From AP-15 sp963703745 (lineage in GTDB: Bacteria; Pseudomonadota; Alphaproteobacteria; ATCC43930; CGMCC-115725): a stretch of 64,000 bases of DNA. Under the pieces are notes generated by a model. That model was not told where the DNA came from. It saw nothing but the letters and a program-made list of their open reading frames with translations, and did not search any database. The translations under genes and the position numbers were made by a program. The stretch covers positions 744,001 to 808,000 of the forward strand of contig CAVPFL010000003.1 of NCBI GenBank assembly GCA_963703745.1, written 5' to 3'. Below, piece by piece: positions 35,206 to 43,325 of the stretch (the first letter of the stretch is position 1; each line of letters opens with the position of its first letter).

Positions 35206-36078
35206 ATGACCCCACTTCGCCTTCGCATGATCGAGGACATGCGGATCCGCAATCTCTCCCAGCGAACCCAGACGACCTATGTCGAACAGGTCGCCCGGTT
35301 CGCCCGCCATTTTGGCAAATCGCCGGAGCTTCTCGGGCCGGCTGAGATCTGCAGCTGGCGGCTCCATCTGGCCGAGAACAAGCGTCTGGCGGCCAGTTCG
35401 ATCTCGGTCACGGTGGCCGCGTTGCGCTTCTTGTACACAGTCACGCTCAAGCAACCATGGGTCGTCGAGGACGACATCCCCACCGGCCGGCGCCCCCAGA
35501 AACTTCCCAACGTGTTGAGCCCGGAGGAAGTCGTCGCGTTCCCGGACGCGGTGGAAAACCAGCGATACCGAGTGATCCTGACCGTTTGCTACGCAGCTGG
35601 GCTGCGTGTTTCCGAAGCGGTTCGCCTGAAGCCCGCCGCGATCGACAGCCGGCGCATGGTCATCCGCGTGGAGGCGGGCAAAGGCCGGAAAGACCGCTAC
35701 GTGATGCTCTCGCCCAGGCTGTTGGGCATTCTCCGGGATTATTGGGAGGCGGCCCATCCCAGAGAATGGCTGTTTCCGGGCGAGCGGCCCGGAGAGCCGA
35801 TCACCAGGTTCTCGGTCGAGCGCGCCTGTCGGCAGGCCCGTGAGCGATCCGGGGTCACGCGGACGGTCACCCCGCATTCTTTGCGCCATGCGTTCGCGGT
35901 CCACTTGCTGGAGGCCGGCGCCGATCTGCGCACCATCCAGTTGCTGCTTGGCCATCGCAGCCTGACCACCACATCGAAATATCTTCAGATCGCCACCAGC
36001 AAGGTCTGCGCCACCGCCAGTCCGCTGGATTCGTTGCCCGCCATGATGCCCACGGTGCCGGACCTCGTTCCCGCCTGA
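35206..36078 (+). CDS. Tyrosine recombinase of the IS91-like element
   Basis: The 290-residue protein has an N-terminal SAM-like core-binding domain (RIRNLSQRTQTTYVEQVARF) and a catalytic domain with Arg in CYAAGLRVSEAVRL, HxxR in PHSLRHAFAVHL, the GH pair in LLGHRSLTTTSKY and the Tyr nucleophile in SKYLQI. It can cut and rejoin DNA strands through a 3'-phosphotyrosine link. The start at 35206 follows GAGGAG. It lies 12 bp before the transposase gene, probably one transcript. Confidence 0.88.
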   Translation: MTPLRLRMIEDMRIRNLSQRTQTTYVEQVARFARHFGKSPELLGPAEICSWRLHLAENKRLAASSISVTVAALRFLYTVTLKQPWVVEDDIPTGRRPQKLPNVLSPEEVVAFPDAVENQRYRVILTVCYAAGLRVSEAVRLKPAAIDSRRMVIRVEAGKGRKDRYVMLSPRLLGILRDYWEAAHPREWLFPGERPGEPITRFSVERACRQARERSGVTRTVTPHSLRHAFAVHLLEAGADLRTIQLLLGHRSLTTTSKYLQIATSKVCATASPLDSLPAMMPTVPDLVPA

Positions 36079-36090
36079 CCGGCGGGTTCC

Positions 36091-37287
36091 GTGGTCCGTG
36101 AGGGGCTGGAAGTGGCGGATGTATTCCGCCACTTTGGCCCCGCTTTCCGCGATCGGAGCGGCGCGTCGCTGTCCGCTGCGCGGCGGCGTGCCATGATCGC
36201 GATCGAAAGTTGCCGCACCGCCGCTCTCGGCGGTCACGTCGAGCGGTGCGGCGATTGCGGCCATCAACGAGTGGCCTACAACTCGTGCAGAAATCGCAAC
36301 TGTCCGAAATGCCAGGGTCTCGCACGGGCTCAATGGCTCGAGCACCGTCGGGCCGAACTGCTCGACGTGCCCTACTTCCACGTCGTGTTCACGGTGCCCC
36401 AGCAGATCGAGGTCATCGCCTTCCAGAACCAGACCGTCGTCTACGATATCCTGTTCCGAGCGGCGTCGGAGACGTTGCGCGTCATCGCCGCCGATCCAAA
36501 CCATCTGGGCGCGGAGATCGGCTTCCTGGGTGTGCTGCACACCTGGGGACAAAACTTGTTGCACCACCCGCACATTCACTTTCTTGTTCCTGGCGGCGGG
36601 ATCACGCTGGACGGTGCAAGCTGGATCACCTGCCGGCCGGGGTTCTTCCTGCCGGTCACAGTGCTCTCGCGGATGTTTCGAGGCCTGTTCCTGCACTATC
36701 TGGAAAAGGCCTTCGTCGCCGGTGAGCTGCAATTCTTCGCCGCGCATCGCCACCTTCATGAACCAGCCGCGTTCCGGCGGTATCTGGTACCGGTTTGGAA
36801 CACCGACTGGGTGGTCTACGCGAAGCAGCCTTTCGCCGGTCCAGCCCAGGTCCTCGACTATGTCGGACGCTACACTCACCGTGTCGCCATCTCCAACAAC
36901 CGCCTGCTCTCCATCGATAACGGCAAGGTCCGGTTCCGCTGGAAGGATTACCGCGACGACAACCGCCAGAAGACAATGACTCTGGATGGTGGCGAGTTCA
37001 TCCGCCGCTTCCTCGTTCATGTGCTGCCGGACGGGTTTCACCGCATCCGGTACTATGGCTTCCTCAGCAACTGTCACCGCACGCGGAAACTCGCACGCTG
37101 CCGGGAGCTAATCGGAATGCCGCCAGTCGCACTCGCGCCCGATCCGCCCACTGATTATTGTGATCGCTTCAAGGCGCTGAGCGGACGGTCCCTGAGGGAG
37201 TGTCCACACTGCCACACCGGCATTATGGTTGTGATTAACAGCATCGCGCCGGCCACGCTCTGCCAGACGGTTCCGGATACATCATGA
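36091..37287 (+). CDS. IS91-family HUH transposase
   Basis: The 398-residue protein carries the N-terminal zinc-binding motif CGDCGHQRVAYNSCRNRNCPKC (about residues 52-73), the metal-binding HUH motif in HHPHIHFLVPGGGI (about 159) and a YxxxY pair in DYVGRYTHRVAIS (about 250) expected for Y2 rolling-circle transposases. The frame is intact from a GTG start to the stop, so the element may be active. Confidence 0.9.
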   Translation: MVREGLEVADVFRHFGPAFRDRSGASLSAARRRAMIAIESCRTAALGGHVERCGDCGHQRVAYNSCRNRNCPKCQGLARAQWLEHRRAELLDVPYFHVVFTVPQQIEVIAFQNQTVVYDILFRAASETLRVIAADPNHLGAEIGFLGVLHTWGQNLLHHPHIHFLVPGGGITLDGASWITCRPGFFLPVTVLSRMFRGLFLHYLEKAFVAGELQFFAAHRHLHEPAAFRRYLVPVWNTDWVVYAKQPFAGPAQVLDYVGRYTHRVAISNNRLLSIDNGKVRFRWKDYRDDNRQKTMTLDGGEFIRRFLVHVLPDGFHRIRYYGFLSNCHRTRKLARCRELIGMPPVALAPDPPTDYCDRFKALSGRSLRECPHCHTGIMVVINSIAPATLCQTVPDTS

Positions 37288-37548
37288 TCCAACTCTTGCG
37301 GTCCGAGCGCGCCAAACCAAGTCGTCTGCCAGACCAGGCCGGGGATGCTTGCGTCCCGGGCTATTCTGAAGCGCCTCTGGAAGAGAGCAAATGTCCAGCT
37401 CCTGATCGATCTGGCCCTTCTGGAGATGGTTGGTGCGGCGCACAGCCTCAAACCGCCGCTTCCAGCGTCCCAACCGCGCACCGACGACGCATCCGCGGCC
37501 ATTCAACGCCCATAGCCCTGGCGCCGGGGGCAGCGGTTTAGTCCAATA

Positions 37549-37629
37549 CGTTTTTCGCTCACCGCCGCGGAACCTACCTATCGAATCTTCGCGGAGAGGC
37601 TCGTGCGCCGCGCCGCTAAGCGAAAAACG
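37549..37629. repeat. Inverted repeat downstream of the IS91-like element
   Basis: CGTTTTTCGCT (37549-37559) and AGCGAAAAACG (37619-37629) are perfect inverted copies 59 bp apart. They may form the terminal hairpin of the element or belong to the flank. The surrounding 37288-37717 has no supported gene. Confidence 0.5.
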
Positions 37630-37717
37630 CTCTTCATTCTGGAAAAATCAGGCCGTGCGGAGTAGACCGGCGTCAGCGTTCAACCGGTTCCCGATGAGCC
37701 AGCTCCTCTGCCCCGGG

Positions 37718-38281
37718 TCAGTGATTTGGAGTACAATCAGGATTATTTTTTAGAACCGTATCGCAGAGCGAGCTAAATGACTTATGTTGCTCCTGGCAAT
37801 ATTTCTCGGCCTCGATATTTTCGCGTATCAAGCCGGGGATTACAGACCAGGAGACTTGGACCATGGCTCTGCACGTCCGTTCGATGCAAAGTGCCGGGTT
37901 GTGCAAATCTATCGATGTAGATTGGTACCATACCAAGTCTGCGAACTCTTTGAATACGTTTTCGAAACCGGTGTCTGCAAATATAGCGAGACGACCCCAT
38001 GCCAATTCCCATAATTTCGTCCAGGCAGCATTTCGCTTTTCACCTCCTGGTAACGTGGCCAGCTTTCCGGCTGTGTCGGCCAACATGCCGCAGGTCTCTA
38101 GTTGCTGTTCCAAAAAGGGCCGGCGCGCTTCTCGCTCCGCTGAGATTAGATACCCAAATAGCGCAAAAATGGCCACGAACACTGCACCTAAAGGGGCTGC
38201 TCTGGCAGCGCTATTGAAAAAATTTCCTGTCAATCCGGTGTAGGAAGCCAAGGGCGAGAGCCGTAACGGCAGGTCCGGCAA
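37718..38281 (-). CDS. Hypothetical protein with N-terminal membrane segment
   Basis: Up to 187 residues from a TTG; the real start probably lies at a later TTG near 38240 because the first part overlaps the preceding gene in another frame. One membrane helix (LGAVFVAIFALFGYLI) is followed by a soluble helical domain with four cysteines (LETCGMLADTAGKL, ALCIERTCRAMVQV, EKYCQEQHKSF). AT-richer than neighbours. It overlaps the small membrane-protein gene upstream, so the two are probably an operon of the accessory island. Function unknown. Confidence 0.5.
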   Translation of the reverse strand: MPDLPLRLSPLASYTGLTGNFFNSAARAAPLGAVFVAIFALFGYLISAEREARRPFLEQQLETCGMLADTAGKLATLPGGEKRNAAWTKLWELAWGRLAIFADTGFENVFKEFADLVWYQSTSIDLHNPALCIERTCRAMVQVSWSVIPGLIRENIEAEKYCQEQHKSFSSLCDTVLKNNPDCTPNH

Positions 38282-38405
38282 GACAATAGGCCGCGAATCC
38301 CCAATAACTTACCCAGATATTGCTTACGGGCGGGAGTAGAATAAATAAGCCAACGATCCATGTTATCGAAATCATTAGCCATGTGAAGAACCACACGTTT
38401 CTCAC
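38211..38405 (-). CDS. Small two-helix membrane protein
   Basis: A 64-residue product from GTG 38405 (GGCGGAGG 6 nt upstream) with two hydrophobic helices (WFFTWLMISITWIVGLFILL and GFAAYCLAGPAVTALALGFL) and a basic tail. It overlaps the next gene. The start at 38441 in the same frame would run into an IS-end repeat. Unknown function; the gene pair sits between that repeat and the IS91-like element. Confidence 0.5.
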   Translation of the reverse strand: MRNVWFFTWLMISITWIVGLFILLPPVSNIWVSYWGFAAYCLAGPAVTALALGFLHRIDRKFFQ

Positions 38406-38440
38406 AGCGGCCCTCCGCCAAGGATTTGATGTGTCCACCA

Positions 38441-38481
38441 AATAGAGATGTCACTCCTTCTGCCATTTAGAAATGTCACTG
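38441..38481. repeat. Pair of TAGARATGTCACT boxes (IS-end-like)
   Basis: AATAGAGATGTCACTCC (38441-38457) and TTTAGAAATGTCACTG (38466-38481) are spaced 25 bp start to start, like the boxes at 34056-34096 and in the same orientation. The defence-gene homology stops right at this pair, so it marks the end of an inserted or deleted element. Confidence 0.55.
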
Positions 38482-38830
38482 TCGTCGGGGTCGGGCGGCC
38501 GGCGGGCGCGGCAAACGAATTTTCTACGCGTTCGTTAGGGCCTTCAAGCTCGATCATGGCCCACCGAAACCCTGCCGAACTCCGCGACGCTAGTAAAAAA
38601 TCGGGAACTAGCTCGGCCCCGAACTGAGGCCGATCAAGACACCAATAACCGCTCCCAAGGGGAGCCAATGGCGCAAGCAGAATAGGTTGTGCGGCAAAAT
38701 ACGACTGAAGAGGACGTTCATCAGTGGCGTCTCCTAGCACACCGTGAAACTCTTCGACCAGCACCCAAGCGACAGGCCTGCTCGCGTTGAACTTCCGATG
38801 CGTCCATTTTGGGAGTTTGGTCTTGCTCAC
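38482..38830 (-). pseudogene. Truncated Shedu-type (DUF4263) anti-phage nuclease gene
   Basis: From a GTG at 38830 with GAGG upstream the frame gives about 115 residues: VSKTKLPKWTH, LQSYFAAQPILLAPLAPLG, RPQFGAELVPDFLLASRSSA and GFRWAMIELEGPNERVE. The pattern [FLG]-x-ELVPDF...-hELE is the PD-(D/E)xK nuclease core of SduA/DUF4263 proteins. Homology ends at the IS-end-like boxes and the rest of the domain (catalytic Lys and C-terminus) is absent. Shedu is a single-gene defence system; this copy should be inactive. The divergent-side neighbour upstream is a serine recombinase on the same strand. Confidence 0.6.
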
Positions 38831-38843
38831 TTGTTGCCTCTTC

Positions 38844-39389
38844 TCATGCGGTGAGGCGTGAAATCGTGCTGTGCGAGACGTTGAAGCTTTTGCCGATGTC
38901 GCGCATCGGCTCGCCCGCATCGCGGCGCTTGATCGCTTCTGCTTTCTGGTGCGGGGTGAGCTTCGGCTTGCGCCCCATCTTCACGCCCCGCGCCTTCGCC
39001 CGCTCTCTGCCTTCTCCTGTGCGCGCGCGGATTAGATCACGCTCGAACTCTGCGAGGCCGCCCAGGACGGTCAGCATAAGCCGCCCGTGTGATGTGGTGG
39101 TGTCGGCCCAGGTGTCGCCTAGAGACCGGAAACCGGCGTTCTTGCCGGTGATGGTCGCAAGGGTGTTCAACAGATCGCGGGTAGATCGCGCCAGTCGGTC
39201 GAGCCGCGTCACCATCACCACGTCGCCCGCCTCAAGCTGGTCGAGCAACCGGCGAAGCTGCGCGCGGTCGGTCTTGACCCCTGACGCTACCTCGCGGAGC
39301 ACCTTCTTGCATCCGGCCTTGGTGAGCGCACGGACCTGGGCCTCCACGCTCTGGCCGTCGGTCGATACCCGTGCATAGCCGAATTTCAT
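38844..39389 (-). CDS. Serine recombinase (resolvase/invertase family)
   Basis: The 181-residue protein has the catalytic Ser in MKFGYARVSTDGQS (about residue 9), MVTRLDRLARSTRDL, GGLAEFERDLIRART, and a C-terminal Hin-type helix-turn-helix (MRDIGKSFNVSHSTISRL). It is full length for the Tn3-resolvase/Gin class. Its 3' end lies 13 bp from the truncated Shedu start. It marks a site-specific recombination module on this island; no matching res site was identified. Confidence 0.9.
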   Translation of the reverse strand: MKFGYARVSTDGQSVEAQVRALTKAGCKKVLREVASGVKTDRAQLRRLLDQLEAGDVVMVTRLDRLARSTRDLLNTLATITGKNAGFRSLGDTWADTTTSHGRLMLTVLGGLAEFERDLIRARTGEGRERAKARGVKMGRKPKLTPHQKAEAIKRRDAGEPMRDIGKSFNVSHSTISRLTA

Positions 39390-39524
39390 GCCTTCGTTAT
39401 GCACCTAAATTCTGCACCAAAAAAGCCCAATCTTTTCAATCCCCCAAGCTCGGTTCATAATTATTGAGATCTGAACCTCCGCCCGTGTCGCGGGCTTCTC
39501 GTAAGCTTCCGGTGCGCCCTCCAT

Positions 39525-39975
39525 TCAGGACGTAGGCTTCCGATGCTCCGGCCCAACGAATTCTCGCACGATGTTTGTGTTGTGCGCTGCGTCGATCAGC
39601 CATTGTGAGCCGTCGCGCCGGACAATCCATGTAATGATACCCTCGCGCGGTTCCGCCTCTATACGACGGTCCAAGTCGATGGCCGGTGTCGCCCACCATG
39701 CTTCAGTTCCTGTGGACGAGGCAGATGTCCTGCGTGAGCGGTCTGATTGCCATGCCCTCGGTCCGGGTGACACTCGTTTTGAAGATCGTGGCATGGCGCT
39801 CTGCATGATACCGCGCAAAGGCTTCCCGGCCCCCGAGCCATCCCCCCGCAACGTGGATGAAATCCACATTTTCAGTCACCAAAAGCGCGAGGGCATGCAT
39901 ATCGTGCTTGTTCCATGCCTTGTCCCACGCGCTGCCGAGGCGTCTGATCGCGGATTCGTCCTCGGGGCTGATCAT
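39525..39975 (-). pseudogene. SnoaL/NTF2-like (SgcJ/EcaC-type) protein gene with frameshift
   Basis: From ATG 39975 (GGAAG upstream) the frame codes SPEDESAIRRLGSAWDKAWNK and ALLVTENVDFIHVAGGWLGG, the start of a cone-shaped NTF2 fold. Near 39705-39720 homology moves to another frame and continues WWATPAIDLDRR to GIITWIVRRDGSQWLIDAAH and NTNIVREF, ending at 39525. A one-base indel near the ICLVH segment is the likely cause. Such proteins are small enzymes or binding domains of unknown role. Confidence 0.65.
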
Positions 39976-40170
39976 GGTGCTTCCATGCGTTCTGGTCATC
40001 GGCGGCGAATTGCAGCATGGCACACCCGCACCGTCATTGTCGCAACTTAGCCCCGAATAACGGCAGGCAAGGGTTCGTTGCGACAGAGGAGGTGCGCCTT
40101 GATGCGGTCTGAAGTGGCCCGGTTGAGAGGCTCGCCGTGGTCAACCCGCGGCTTTGACCGCCTCTTGCTA

Positions 40171-40340
40171 GTGTTCAGACTCGGACAGACGATTCACTCT
40201 TTCGTTCGTGGCCGGGCTTGTCCCGGCCATCCACGAGCCGCGGCACGCGCCTTGCCGGTTTCCGTGGATGCCCGGCTCAAGGCCGGGCACGAACGATTAG
40301 CGTCGGCGCCGGACTGCACCGTTTGAATGAGTCTGAACAC
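40171..40340. mobile_element. MITE-like element: GTGTTCAGACTC inverted repeats around a REP pair
   Basis: GTGTTCAGACTC (40171-40182) and GAGTCTGAACAC (40329-40340) are perfect 12-bp inverted repeats; with CTA/CAG flanks they extend to 15 with one mismatch. They enclose the REP-type double palindrome at 40203-40296 and no gene. A non-autonomous element built around REPs is one reading. Confidence 0.5.
40203..40296. repeat. REP/BIME double palindrome (GGCCGGGCTTGTCCCGGCC class)
   Basis: Left unit: CGTTCGTGGCCGGGCTTGTC then CCGGCCATCCACG. Right unit in inverse orientation: CGTGGATGCCCGGCTCAAGG then CCGGGCACGAACG. Each unit is itself a hairpin. This repeat class is frequent in Rhizobiales-type genomes. 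Confidence 0.75.
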
Positions 40341-40440
40341 CAGCGGCGAGCGCTATTCGCCGCTCAAGAGAGCGATCCTGGCCTCGAACCGGCCGCGGAT
40401 CTGGCGAATGTCGGTTATAACGAGCTCGGAAGTCCGAGAG

Positions 40441-40829
40441 ATGTCCGAATCGCCATGGCAGTCGCATGCGCACGCCGCACCCGGGCGCGACTGTGTCGCG
40501 CTGCTCTCGTATTTGCCGCTGCGCAGCATCTGGCGCATTCCCTGGTTCCTCATGCATAGCGCCCGCATCCGGCGGCACTGCGCGCGAGTTCCGGCTTGAT
40601 CGGCTATTCGTTGCGGGCGCAGTTCGCCGCCAGGCGGTTCTGGACACTGTCCGTTTGGGAGGATGAGGCGGCGCTGCAAGCGTTCGTCACTGCGCCGCCG
40701 CATGCCGCGGTCATGAAGGCGCTGGCCCCGCACATGGGCGCGACGCGCTTCACGCGCTGGATCGTAAAGAGCTCCGAGCTGCCGCCCCGGTGGGACGACG
40801 CCCTGAAGCGCAGCGATCCCGCCGAATAG
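40441..40829 (+). pseudogene. Monooxygenase-like alpha/beta-barrel protein gene with frameshift
   Basis: From ATG 40441 the frame gives ALLSYLPLRSIWRIPWFLMHSARIRR, then a missing base near 40580 shifts homology to the frame coding SGLIGYSLRAQFAARRFWTL and SVWEDEAALQAFV, ending KSSELPPRWDDALKR at 40829. Together they form one dimeric alpha/beta-barrel protein of the antibiotic-biosynthesis-monooxygenase/DUF3291 kind. It is disrupted as read. Confidence 0.65.
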
Positions 40830-41269
40830 AGCTGGAATTCGCCGTTCGCGTCCGAGACACCCGGTCGCCGGCACGGCGGCCGGCGAACGCCAGCTAAAAC
40901 TTGGGCATGAAACCGATTATCCCTCTCGCCTCCCCCTCTGTCTGGACCGCTCTTCCTATCTGCGCTCGGAAAGGCTCTGGGGTAAAATTCGTCTCGCCGG
41001 TGGGGAACTTGTGGCCCGTTGGTGGGCCGAGCGGCGAACCTGGCTTCGAGATCGCCGTCAACGAACACCTCTGCCGAGCGTCCTGGAGTCCGGGGGAGAG
41101 CGAGTGCTGCGGCGAGCGACACGGGCGGCGGCGTGCGATCTATATTCATCCATCTCGGCAGGATTACGTATTCCCCATCGGCCAGTGTCGGCCCTCCGTC
41201 TTCCCGGTCTGTTCGTTAACGCGAAACACCGGTGCGGCTCAGGAAATTCGTATGGCCGGTCGGGATCTT
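40830..41269. other. Intergenic stretch without a supported gene
   Basis: About 440 bases up to the left end of the IS3 element. Frames on both strands overlap each other and none has a ribosome site or recognisable product. Confidence 0.4.
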
Positions 41270-41330
41270 TGAGATGGACCCCAAAAATGAGACAGTTGGC
41301 TAAGGTGGAGCCCTGCCCCTAGAAAGCGCG

Positions 41331-41636
41331 ATGGCGCAGGAGCAGGACATGAAGCGGACACGGAAGAAGCACAATGCGGCGTTCAAGGCGAAGGTGGCGC
41401 TGGCGGCGGTCAGGGGTGACCGGACGATCGCCGAACTGGCGAGTGAGTTCGGGGTCCATCCGAACCAGATCTATAACTGGAAGAAGCAGCTGCTGGACGG
41501 GGCGGCGAGTGTTTTCGAAGGCGGCGGTGCAACGGTCGAGAGTGTGGCCAGCGAGGCGCAGGTCGATCTTCTGTACCGGCAGATTGGCCAACTGAAGGTC
41601 GAAAACGATTTTTTGGCACGAAAGCTCGGCAAATGA
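41331..41636 (+). CDS. IS3-family OrfA (HTH and leucine-zipper protein)
   Basis: The 101-residue protein has a helix-turn-helix of the HTH_Tnp_1 type (AAFKAKVALAAVRGDRTIAE, LASEFGVHPNQIYNWKKQLL) and a C-terminal leucine zipper (VDLLYRQIGQLKVENDFLARKLG). It binds the element's ends. Near its 3' end the run T-TTT-TTG (in GAT TTT TTG) is a possible -1 slippery site for making the OrfAB fusion. Confidence 0.92.
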   Translation: MAQEQDMKRTRKKHNAAFKAKVALAAVRGDRTIAELASEFGVHPNQIYNWKKQLLDGAASVFEGGGATVESVASEAQVDLLYRQIGQLKVENDFLARKLGK

Positions 41637-42607
41637 GCCGAGCGGAACGGCGCGCGCTGGTCGAGCGCACGGATCCGGCGCTGCCGATATCACAGCAGTG
41701 CCGTTTGCTGGCGATATCGCGCTCTTCGGTCTACCGGCGGCCGGACGAGGTCGGCGAGGAGGACCGTACCATCATGGCGTTGATCGACCGGCACTATCTG
41801 GCGCGGCCCTATTACGGCTCGCGCCGAATGGCGGCATGGCTGGCCACCCGGGGTCACCTAGTCAACCGCAAGCGGGTCCAGCGACTGATGCGTCTGATGG
41901 GACTGGTGGCGATCTACCAGCGCCCGCACACCAGCAAGGCGGCAGCTGAGCACAAGATCTACCCGTACTTGCTCGGCGGGATGGCGATCGAGCGGGTCAA
42001 TCAGGTGTGGTGCTCGGACGTTACGTATATCCCGATGGCCAAGGGCTTTCTCTATCTGGTGGTCGTCATGGACTGGGTCAGCCGCGCGGTGCTGGCGTGG
42101 CGACTGTCGAACACGCTTGGCGCCGATTTTTGTGTCGAGGCGCTCGAGGAGGCGCTCTGCCGATACGGCCGGCCCGAGATCTTCAATACCGACCAGGGCA
42201 GTCAGTTCACCAGCGACGATTTCACCGGCACGCTGAAGGATCATCAGATCACCATCAGCATGGACGGCAAGGGCCGGTGCATGGACAACATCTTCGTCGA
42301 GCGGCTGTGGCGAAGCCTCAAATACGAGGAGGTCTACCTCAACGCCTATGCGAGCGTGTCGGAGGCCAAAGCAGGTATTGGAGCTTGGCTCGATTTCTAC
42401 AATGAGGAGCGCCAGCACCAGAGCCTCGGCTATCGCACGCCGCGGCAATTTACCAGGAAGGCCTGTGGATATGTGGACGATCGGCGTTGCCGACCGGCTC
42501 CGCTTCCCCCGCTTCCCGAGCCAGCTCGGACAGCGGGGAAATGCTCGCCTTCGCCCACATACCCACAGGCGCCACAGCCAACAAAGGATTTGATATTGAT
42601 GAGGTGA
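41633..42607 (+). CDS. IS3-family OrfB (DDE integrase-type transposase)
   Basis: The 324-residue protein has an HTH_21 region (IMALIDRHYLARPYYGSRRM) and an rve core with the DDE residues: Asp in VWCSDVTYIPMA, Asp in FNTDQGSQFTS and Glu about 35 residues later in NIFVERLWRSLKYEEVY. It overlaps OrfA in the -1 frame (ATGA), the usual IS3 layout. The frame is intact. Confidence 0.93.
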   Translation: MSRAERRALVERTDPALPISQQCRLLAISRSSVYRRPDEVGEEDRTIMALIDRHYLARPYYGSRRMAAWLATRGHLVNRKRVQRLMRLMGLVAIYQRPHTSKAAAEHKIYPYLLGGMAIERVNQVWCSDVTYIPMAKGFLYLVVVMDWVSRAVLAWRLSNTLGADFCVEALEEALCRYGRPEIFNTDQGSQFTSDDFTGTLKDHQITISMDGKGRCMDNIFVERLWRSLKYEEVYLNAYASVSEAKAGIGAWLDFYNEERQHQSLGYRTPRQFTRKACGYVDDRRCRPAPLPPLPEPARTAGKCSPSPTYPQAPQPTKDLILMR

Positions 42608-42909
42608 AAAGTAGAATTGTCAAACTAGCCATCGCGGTCACCGCGATCGGAGCCGACATCGAAATCGGCCGGGCTACACCTTAAGCAGCGGCTCCGGCTG
42701 TCTCACCATCGGGGTCCACCTCACTTTACCCATAAGCAGGTTTGAGCGCAGGCGTCTCGTCCACCGCCGGGATCGGACGGTTCTTCGCGGTGCTCGGACC
42801 CGAGGTAATGGCGGAGGTTGAAGACTCGCGTCGGCCGCAGCCGAGCGAACCCTCGCTGGCCGCTGGAGCCTCCCTTTATCTGACCTGGCGGGCCCTTCCG
42901 TGCTCGGCC

Positions 42910-42972
42910 GATTTAATTCCCTGATCGTCGATTTTTATCTCCCTGTTCGTCAGATTTATTTCCCTGTTCGGC
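42910..42972. repeat. Three 21-bp-spaced TTCCCTGTTCGKC repeats
   Basis: Copies of GATTTAATTCCCTGATCGTC, GATTTTTATCTCCCTGTTCG and AGATTTATTTCCCTGTTCGG follow one another. The same motif occurs on the other strand at 50911-50957. The surrounding 42724-43325 has no supported gene. It may be the end of an unrecognised mobile element. Confidence 0.55.
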
Positions 42973-43325
42973 CTCGTAGGCAATTTGCACTCTGGGATCT
43001 CATAATATCAAGGACTTGCTGGCACAGGTTCGGTCGCTGGATGGCCCGGAATCGCGTTTTTCGCAGTATCTTCCCGTCGACCAGGGAACCCGATCCCAAC
43101 CGACTTACTCGGCCACCAAGGCCTTAAGGCGACTCTCATCTTTTCGTGGGCGCAGGTGAGGCTTCTTACGTCATCTGCGATCTCCTCGCTCCGATCTTCA
43201 CCGCCATCCTTGGCGGCGTGCGGATGTTGGACCTCGAGCAGCTTCTTTTCCTGGCCCACCGCAATTGACGTGCGCACCCACAGCCGCGAGACTTCGAGGT
43301 CCGGCGGAACGGGCGAGGGCGCAAC

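Larger units (their letters stand above)
35041..37542 (+). mobile_element. IS91-like (HUH, Y2) element with companion tyrosine recombinase
   Basis: Two co-oriented genes, a tyrosine recombinase and an IS91-type transposase, lie within an 11-bp inverted repeat ACTAAACCGCT (35041-35051) and AGCGGTTTAGT (37532-37542). IS91 elements usually lack long inverted repeats, so these outer limits are tentative. IS91-family members with an added recombinase gene are known. A further hairpin lies just outside at 37549-37629. Confidence 0.65.
41270..42723 (+). mobile_element. IS3-family insertion sequence (complete)
   Basis: The ends are imperfect inverted repeats: left TGAGATGGACCCCAAAAATG then AGACAG, right (inverse) TGAGGTGGACCCCGATGGTG then AGACAG. 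A 3-bp target duplication CTT flanks them (41267-41269 and 42724-42726). Length 1454 bp, two overlapping genes, both intact. All parts expected of an active IS3 element are present. Confidence 0.9.

Noticed and set aside
35110..37077. A 655-codon minus-strand open frame opposite the IS91-like element
   Set aside because: It lies antisense to two well-supported genes with catalytic motifs; its product is Arg/Pro/Gly-rich without domains. It is a by-product of high GC.
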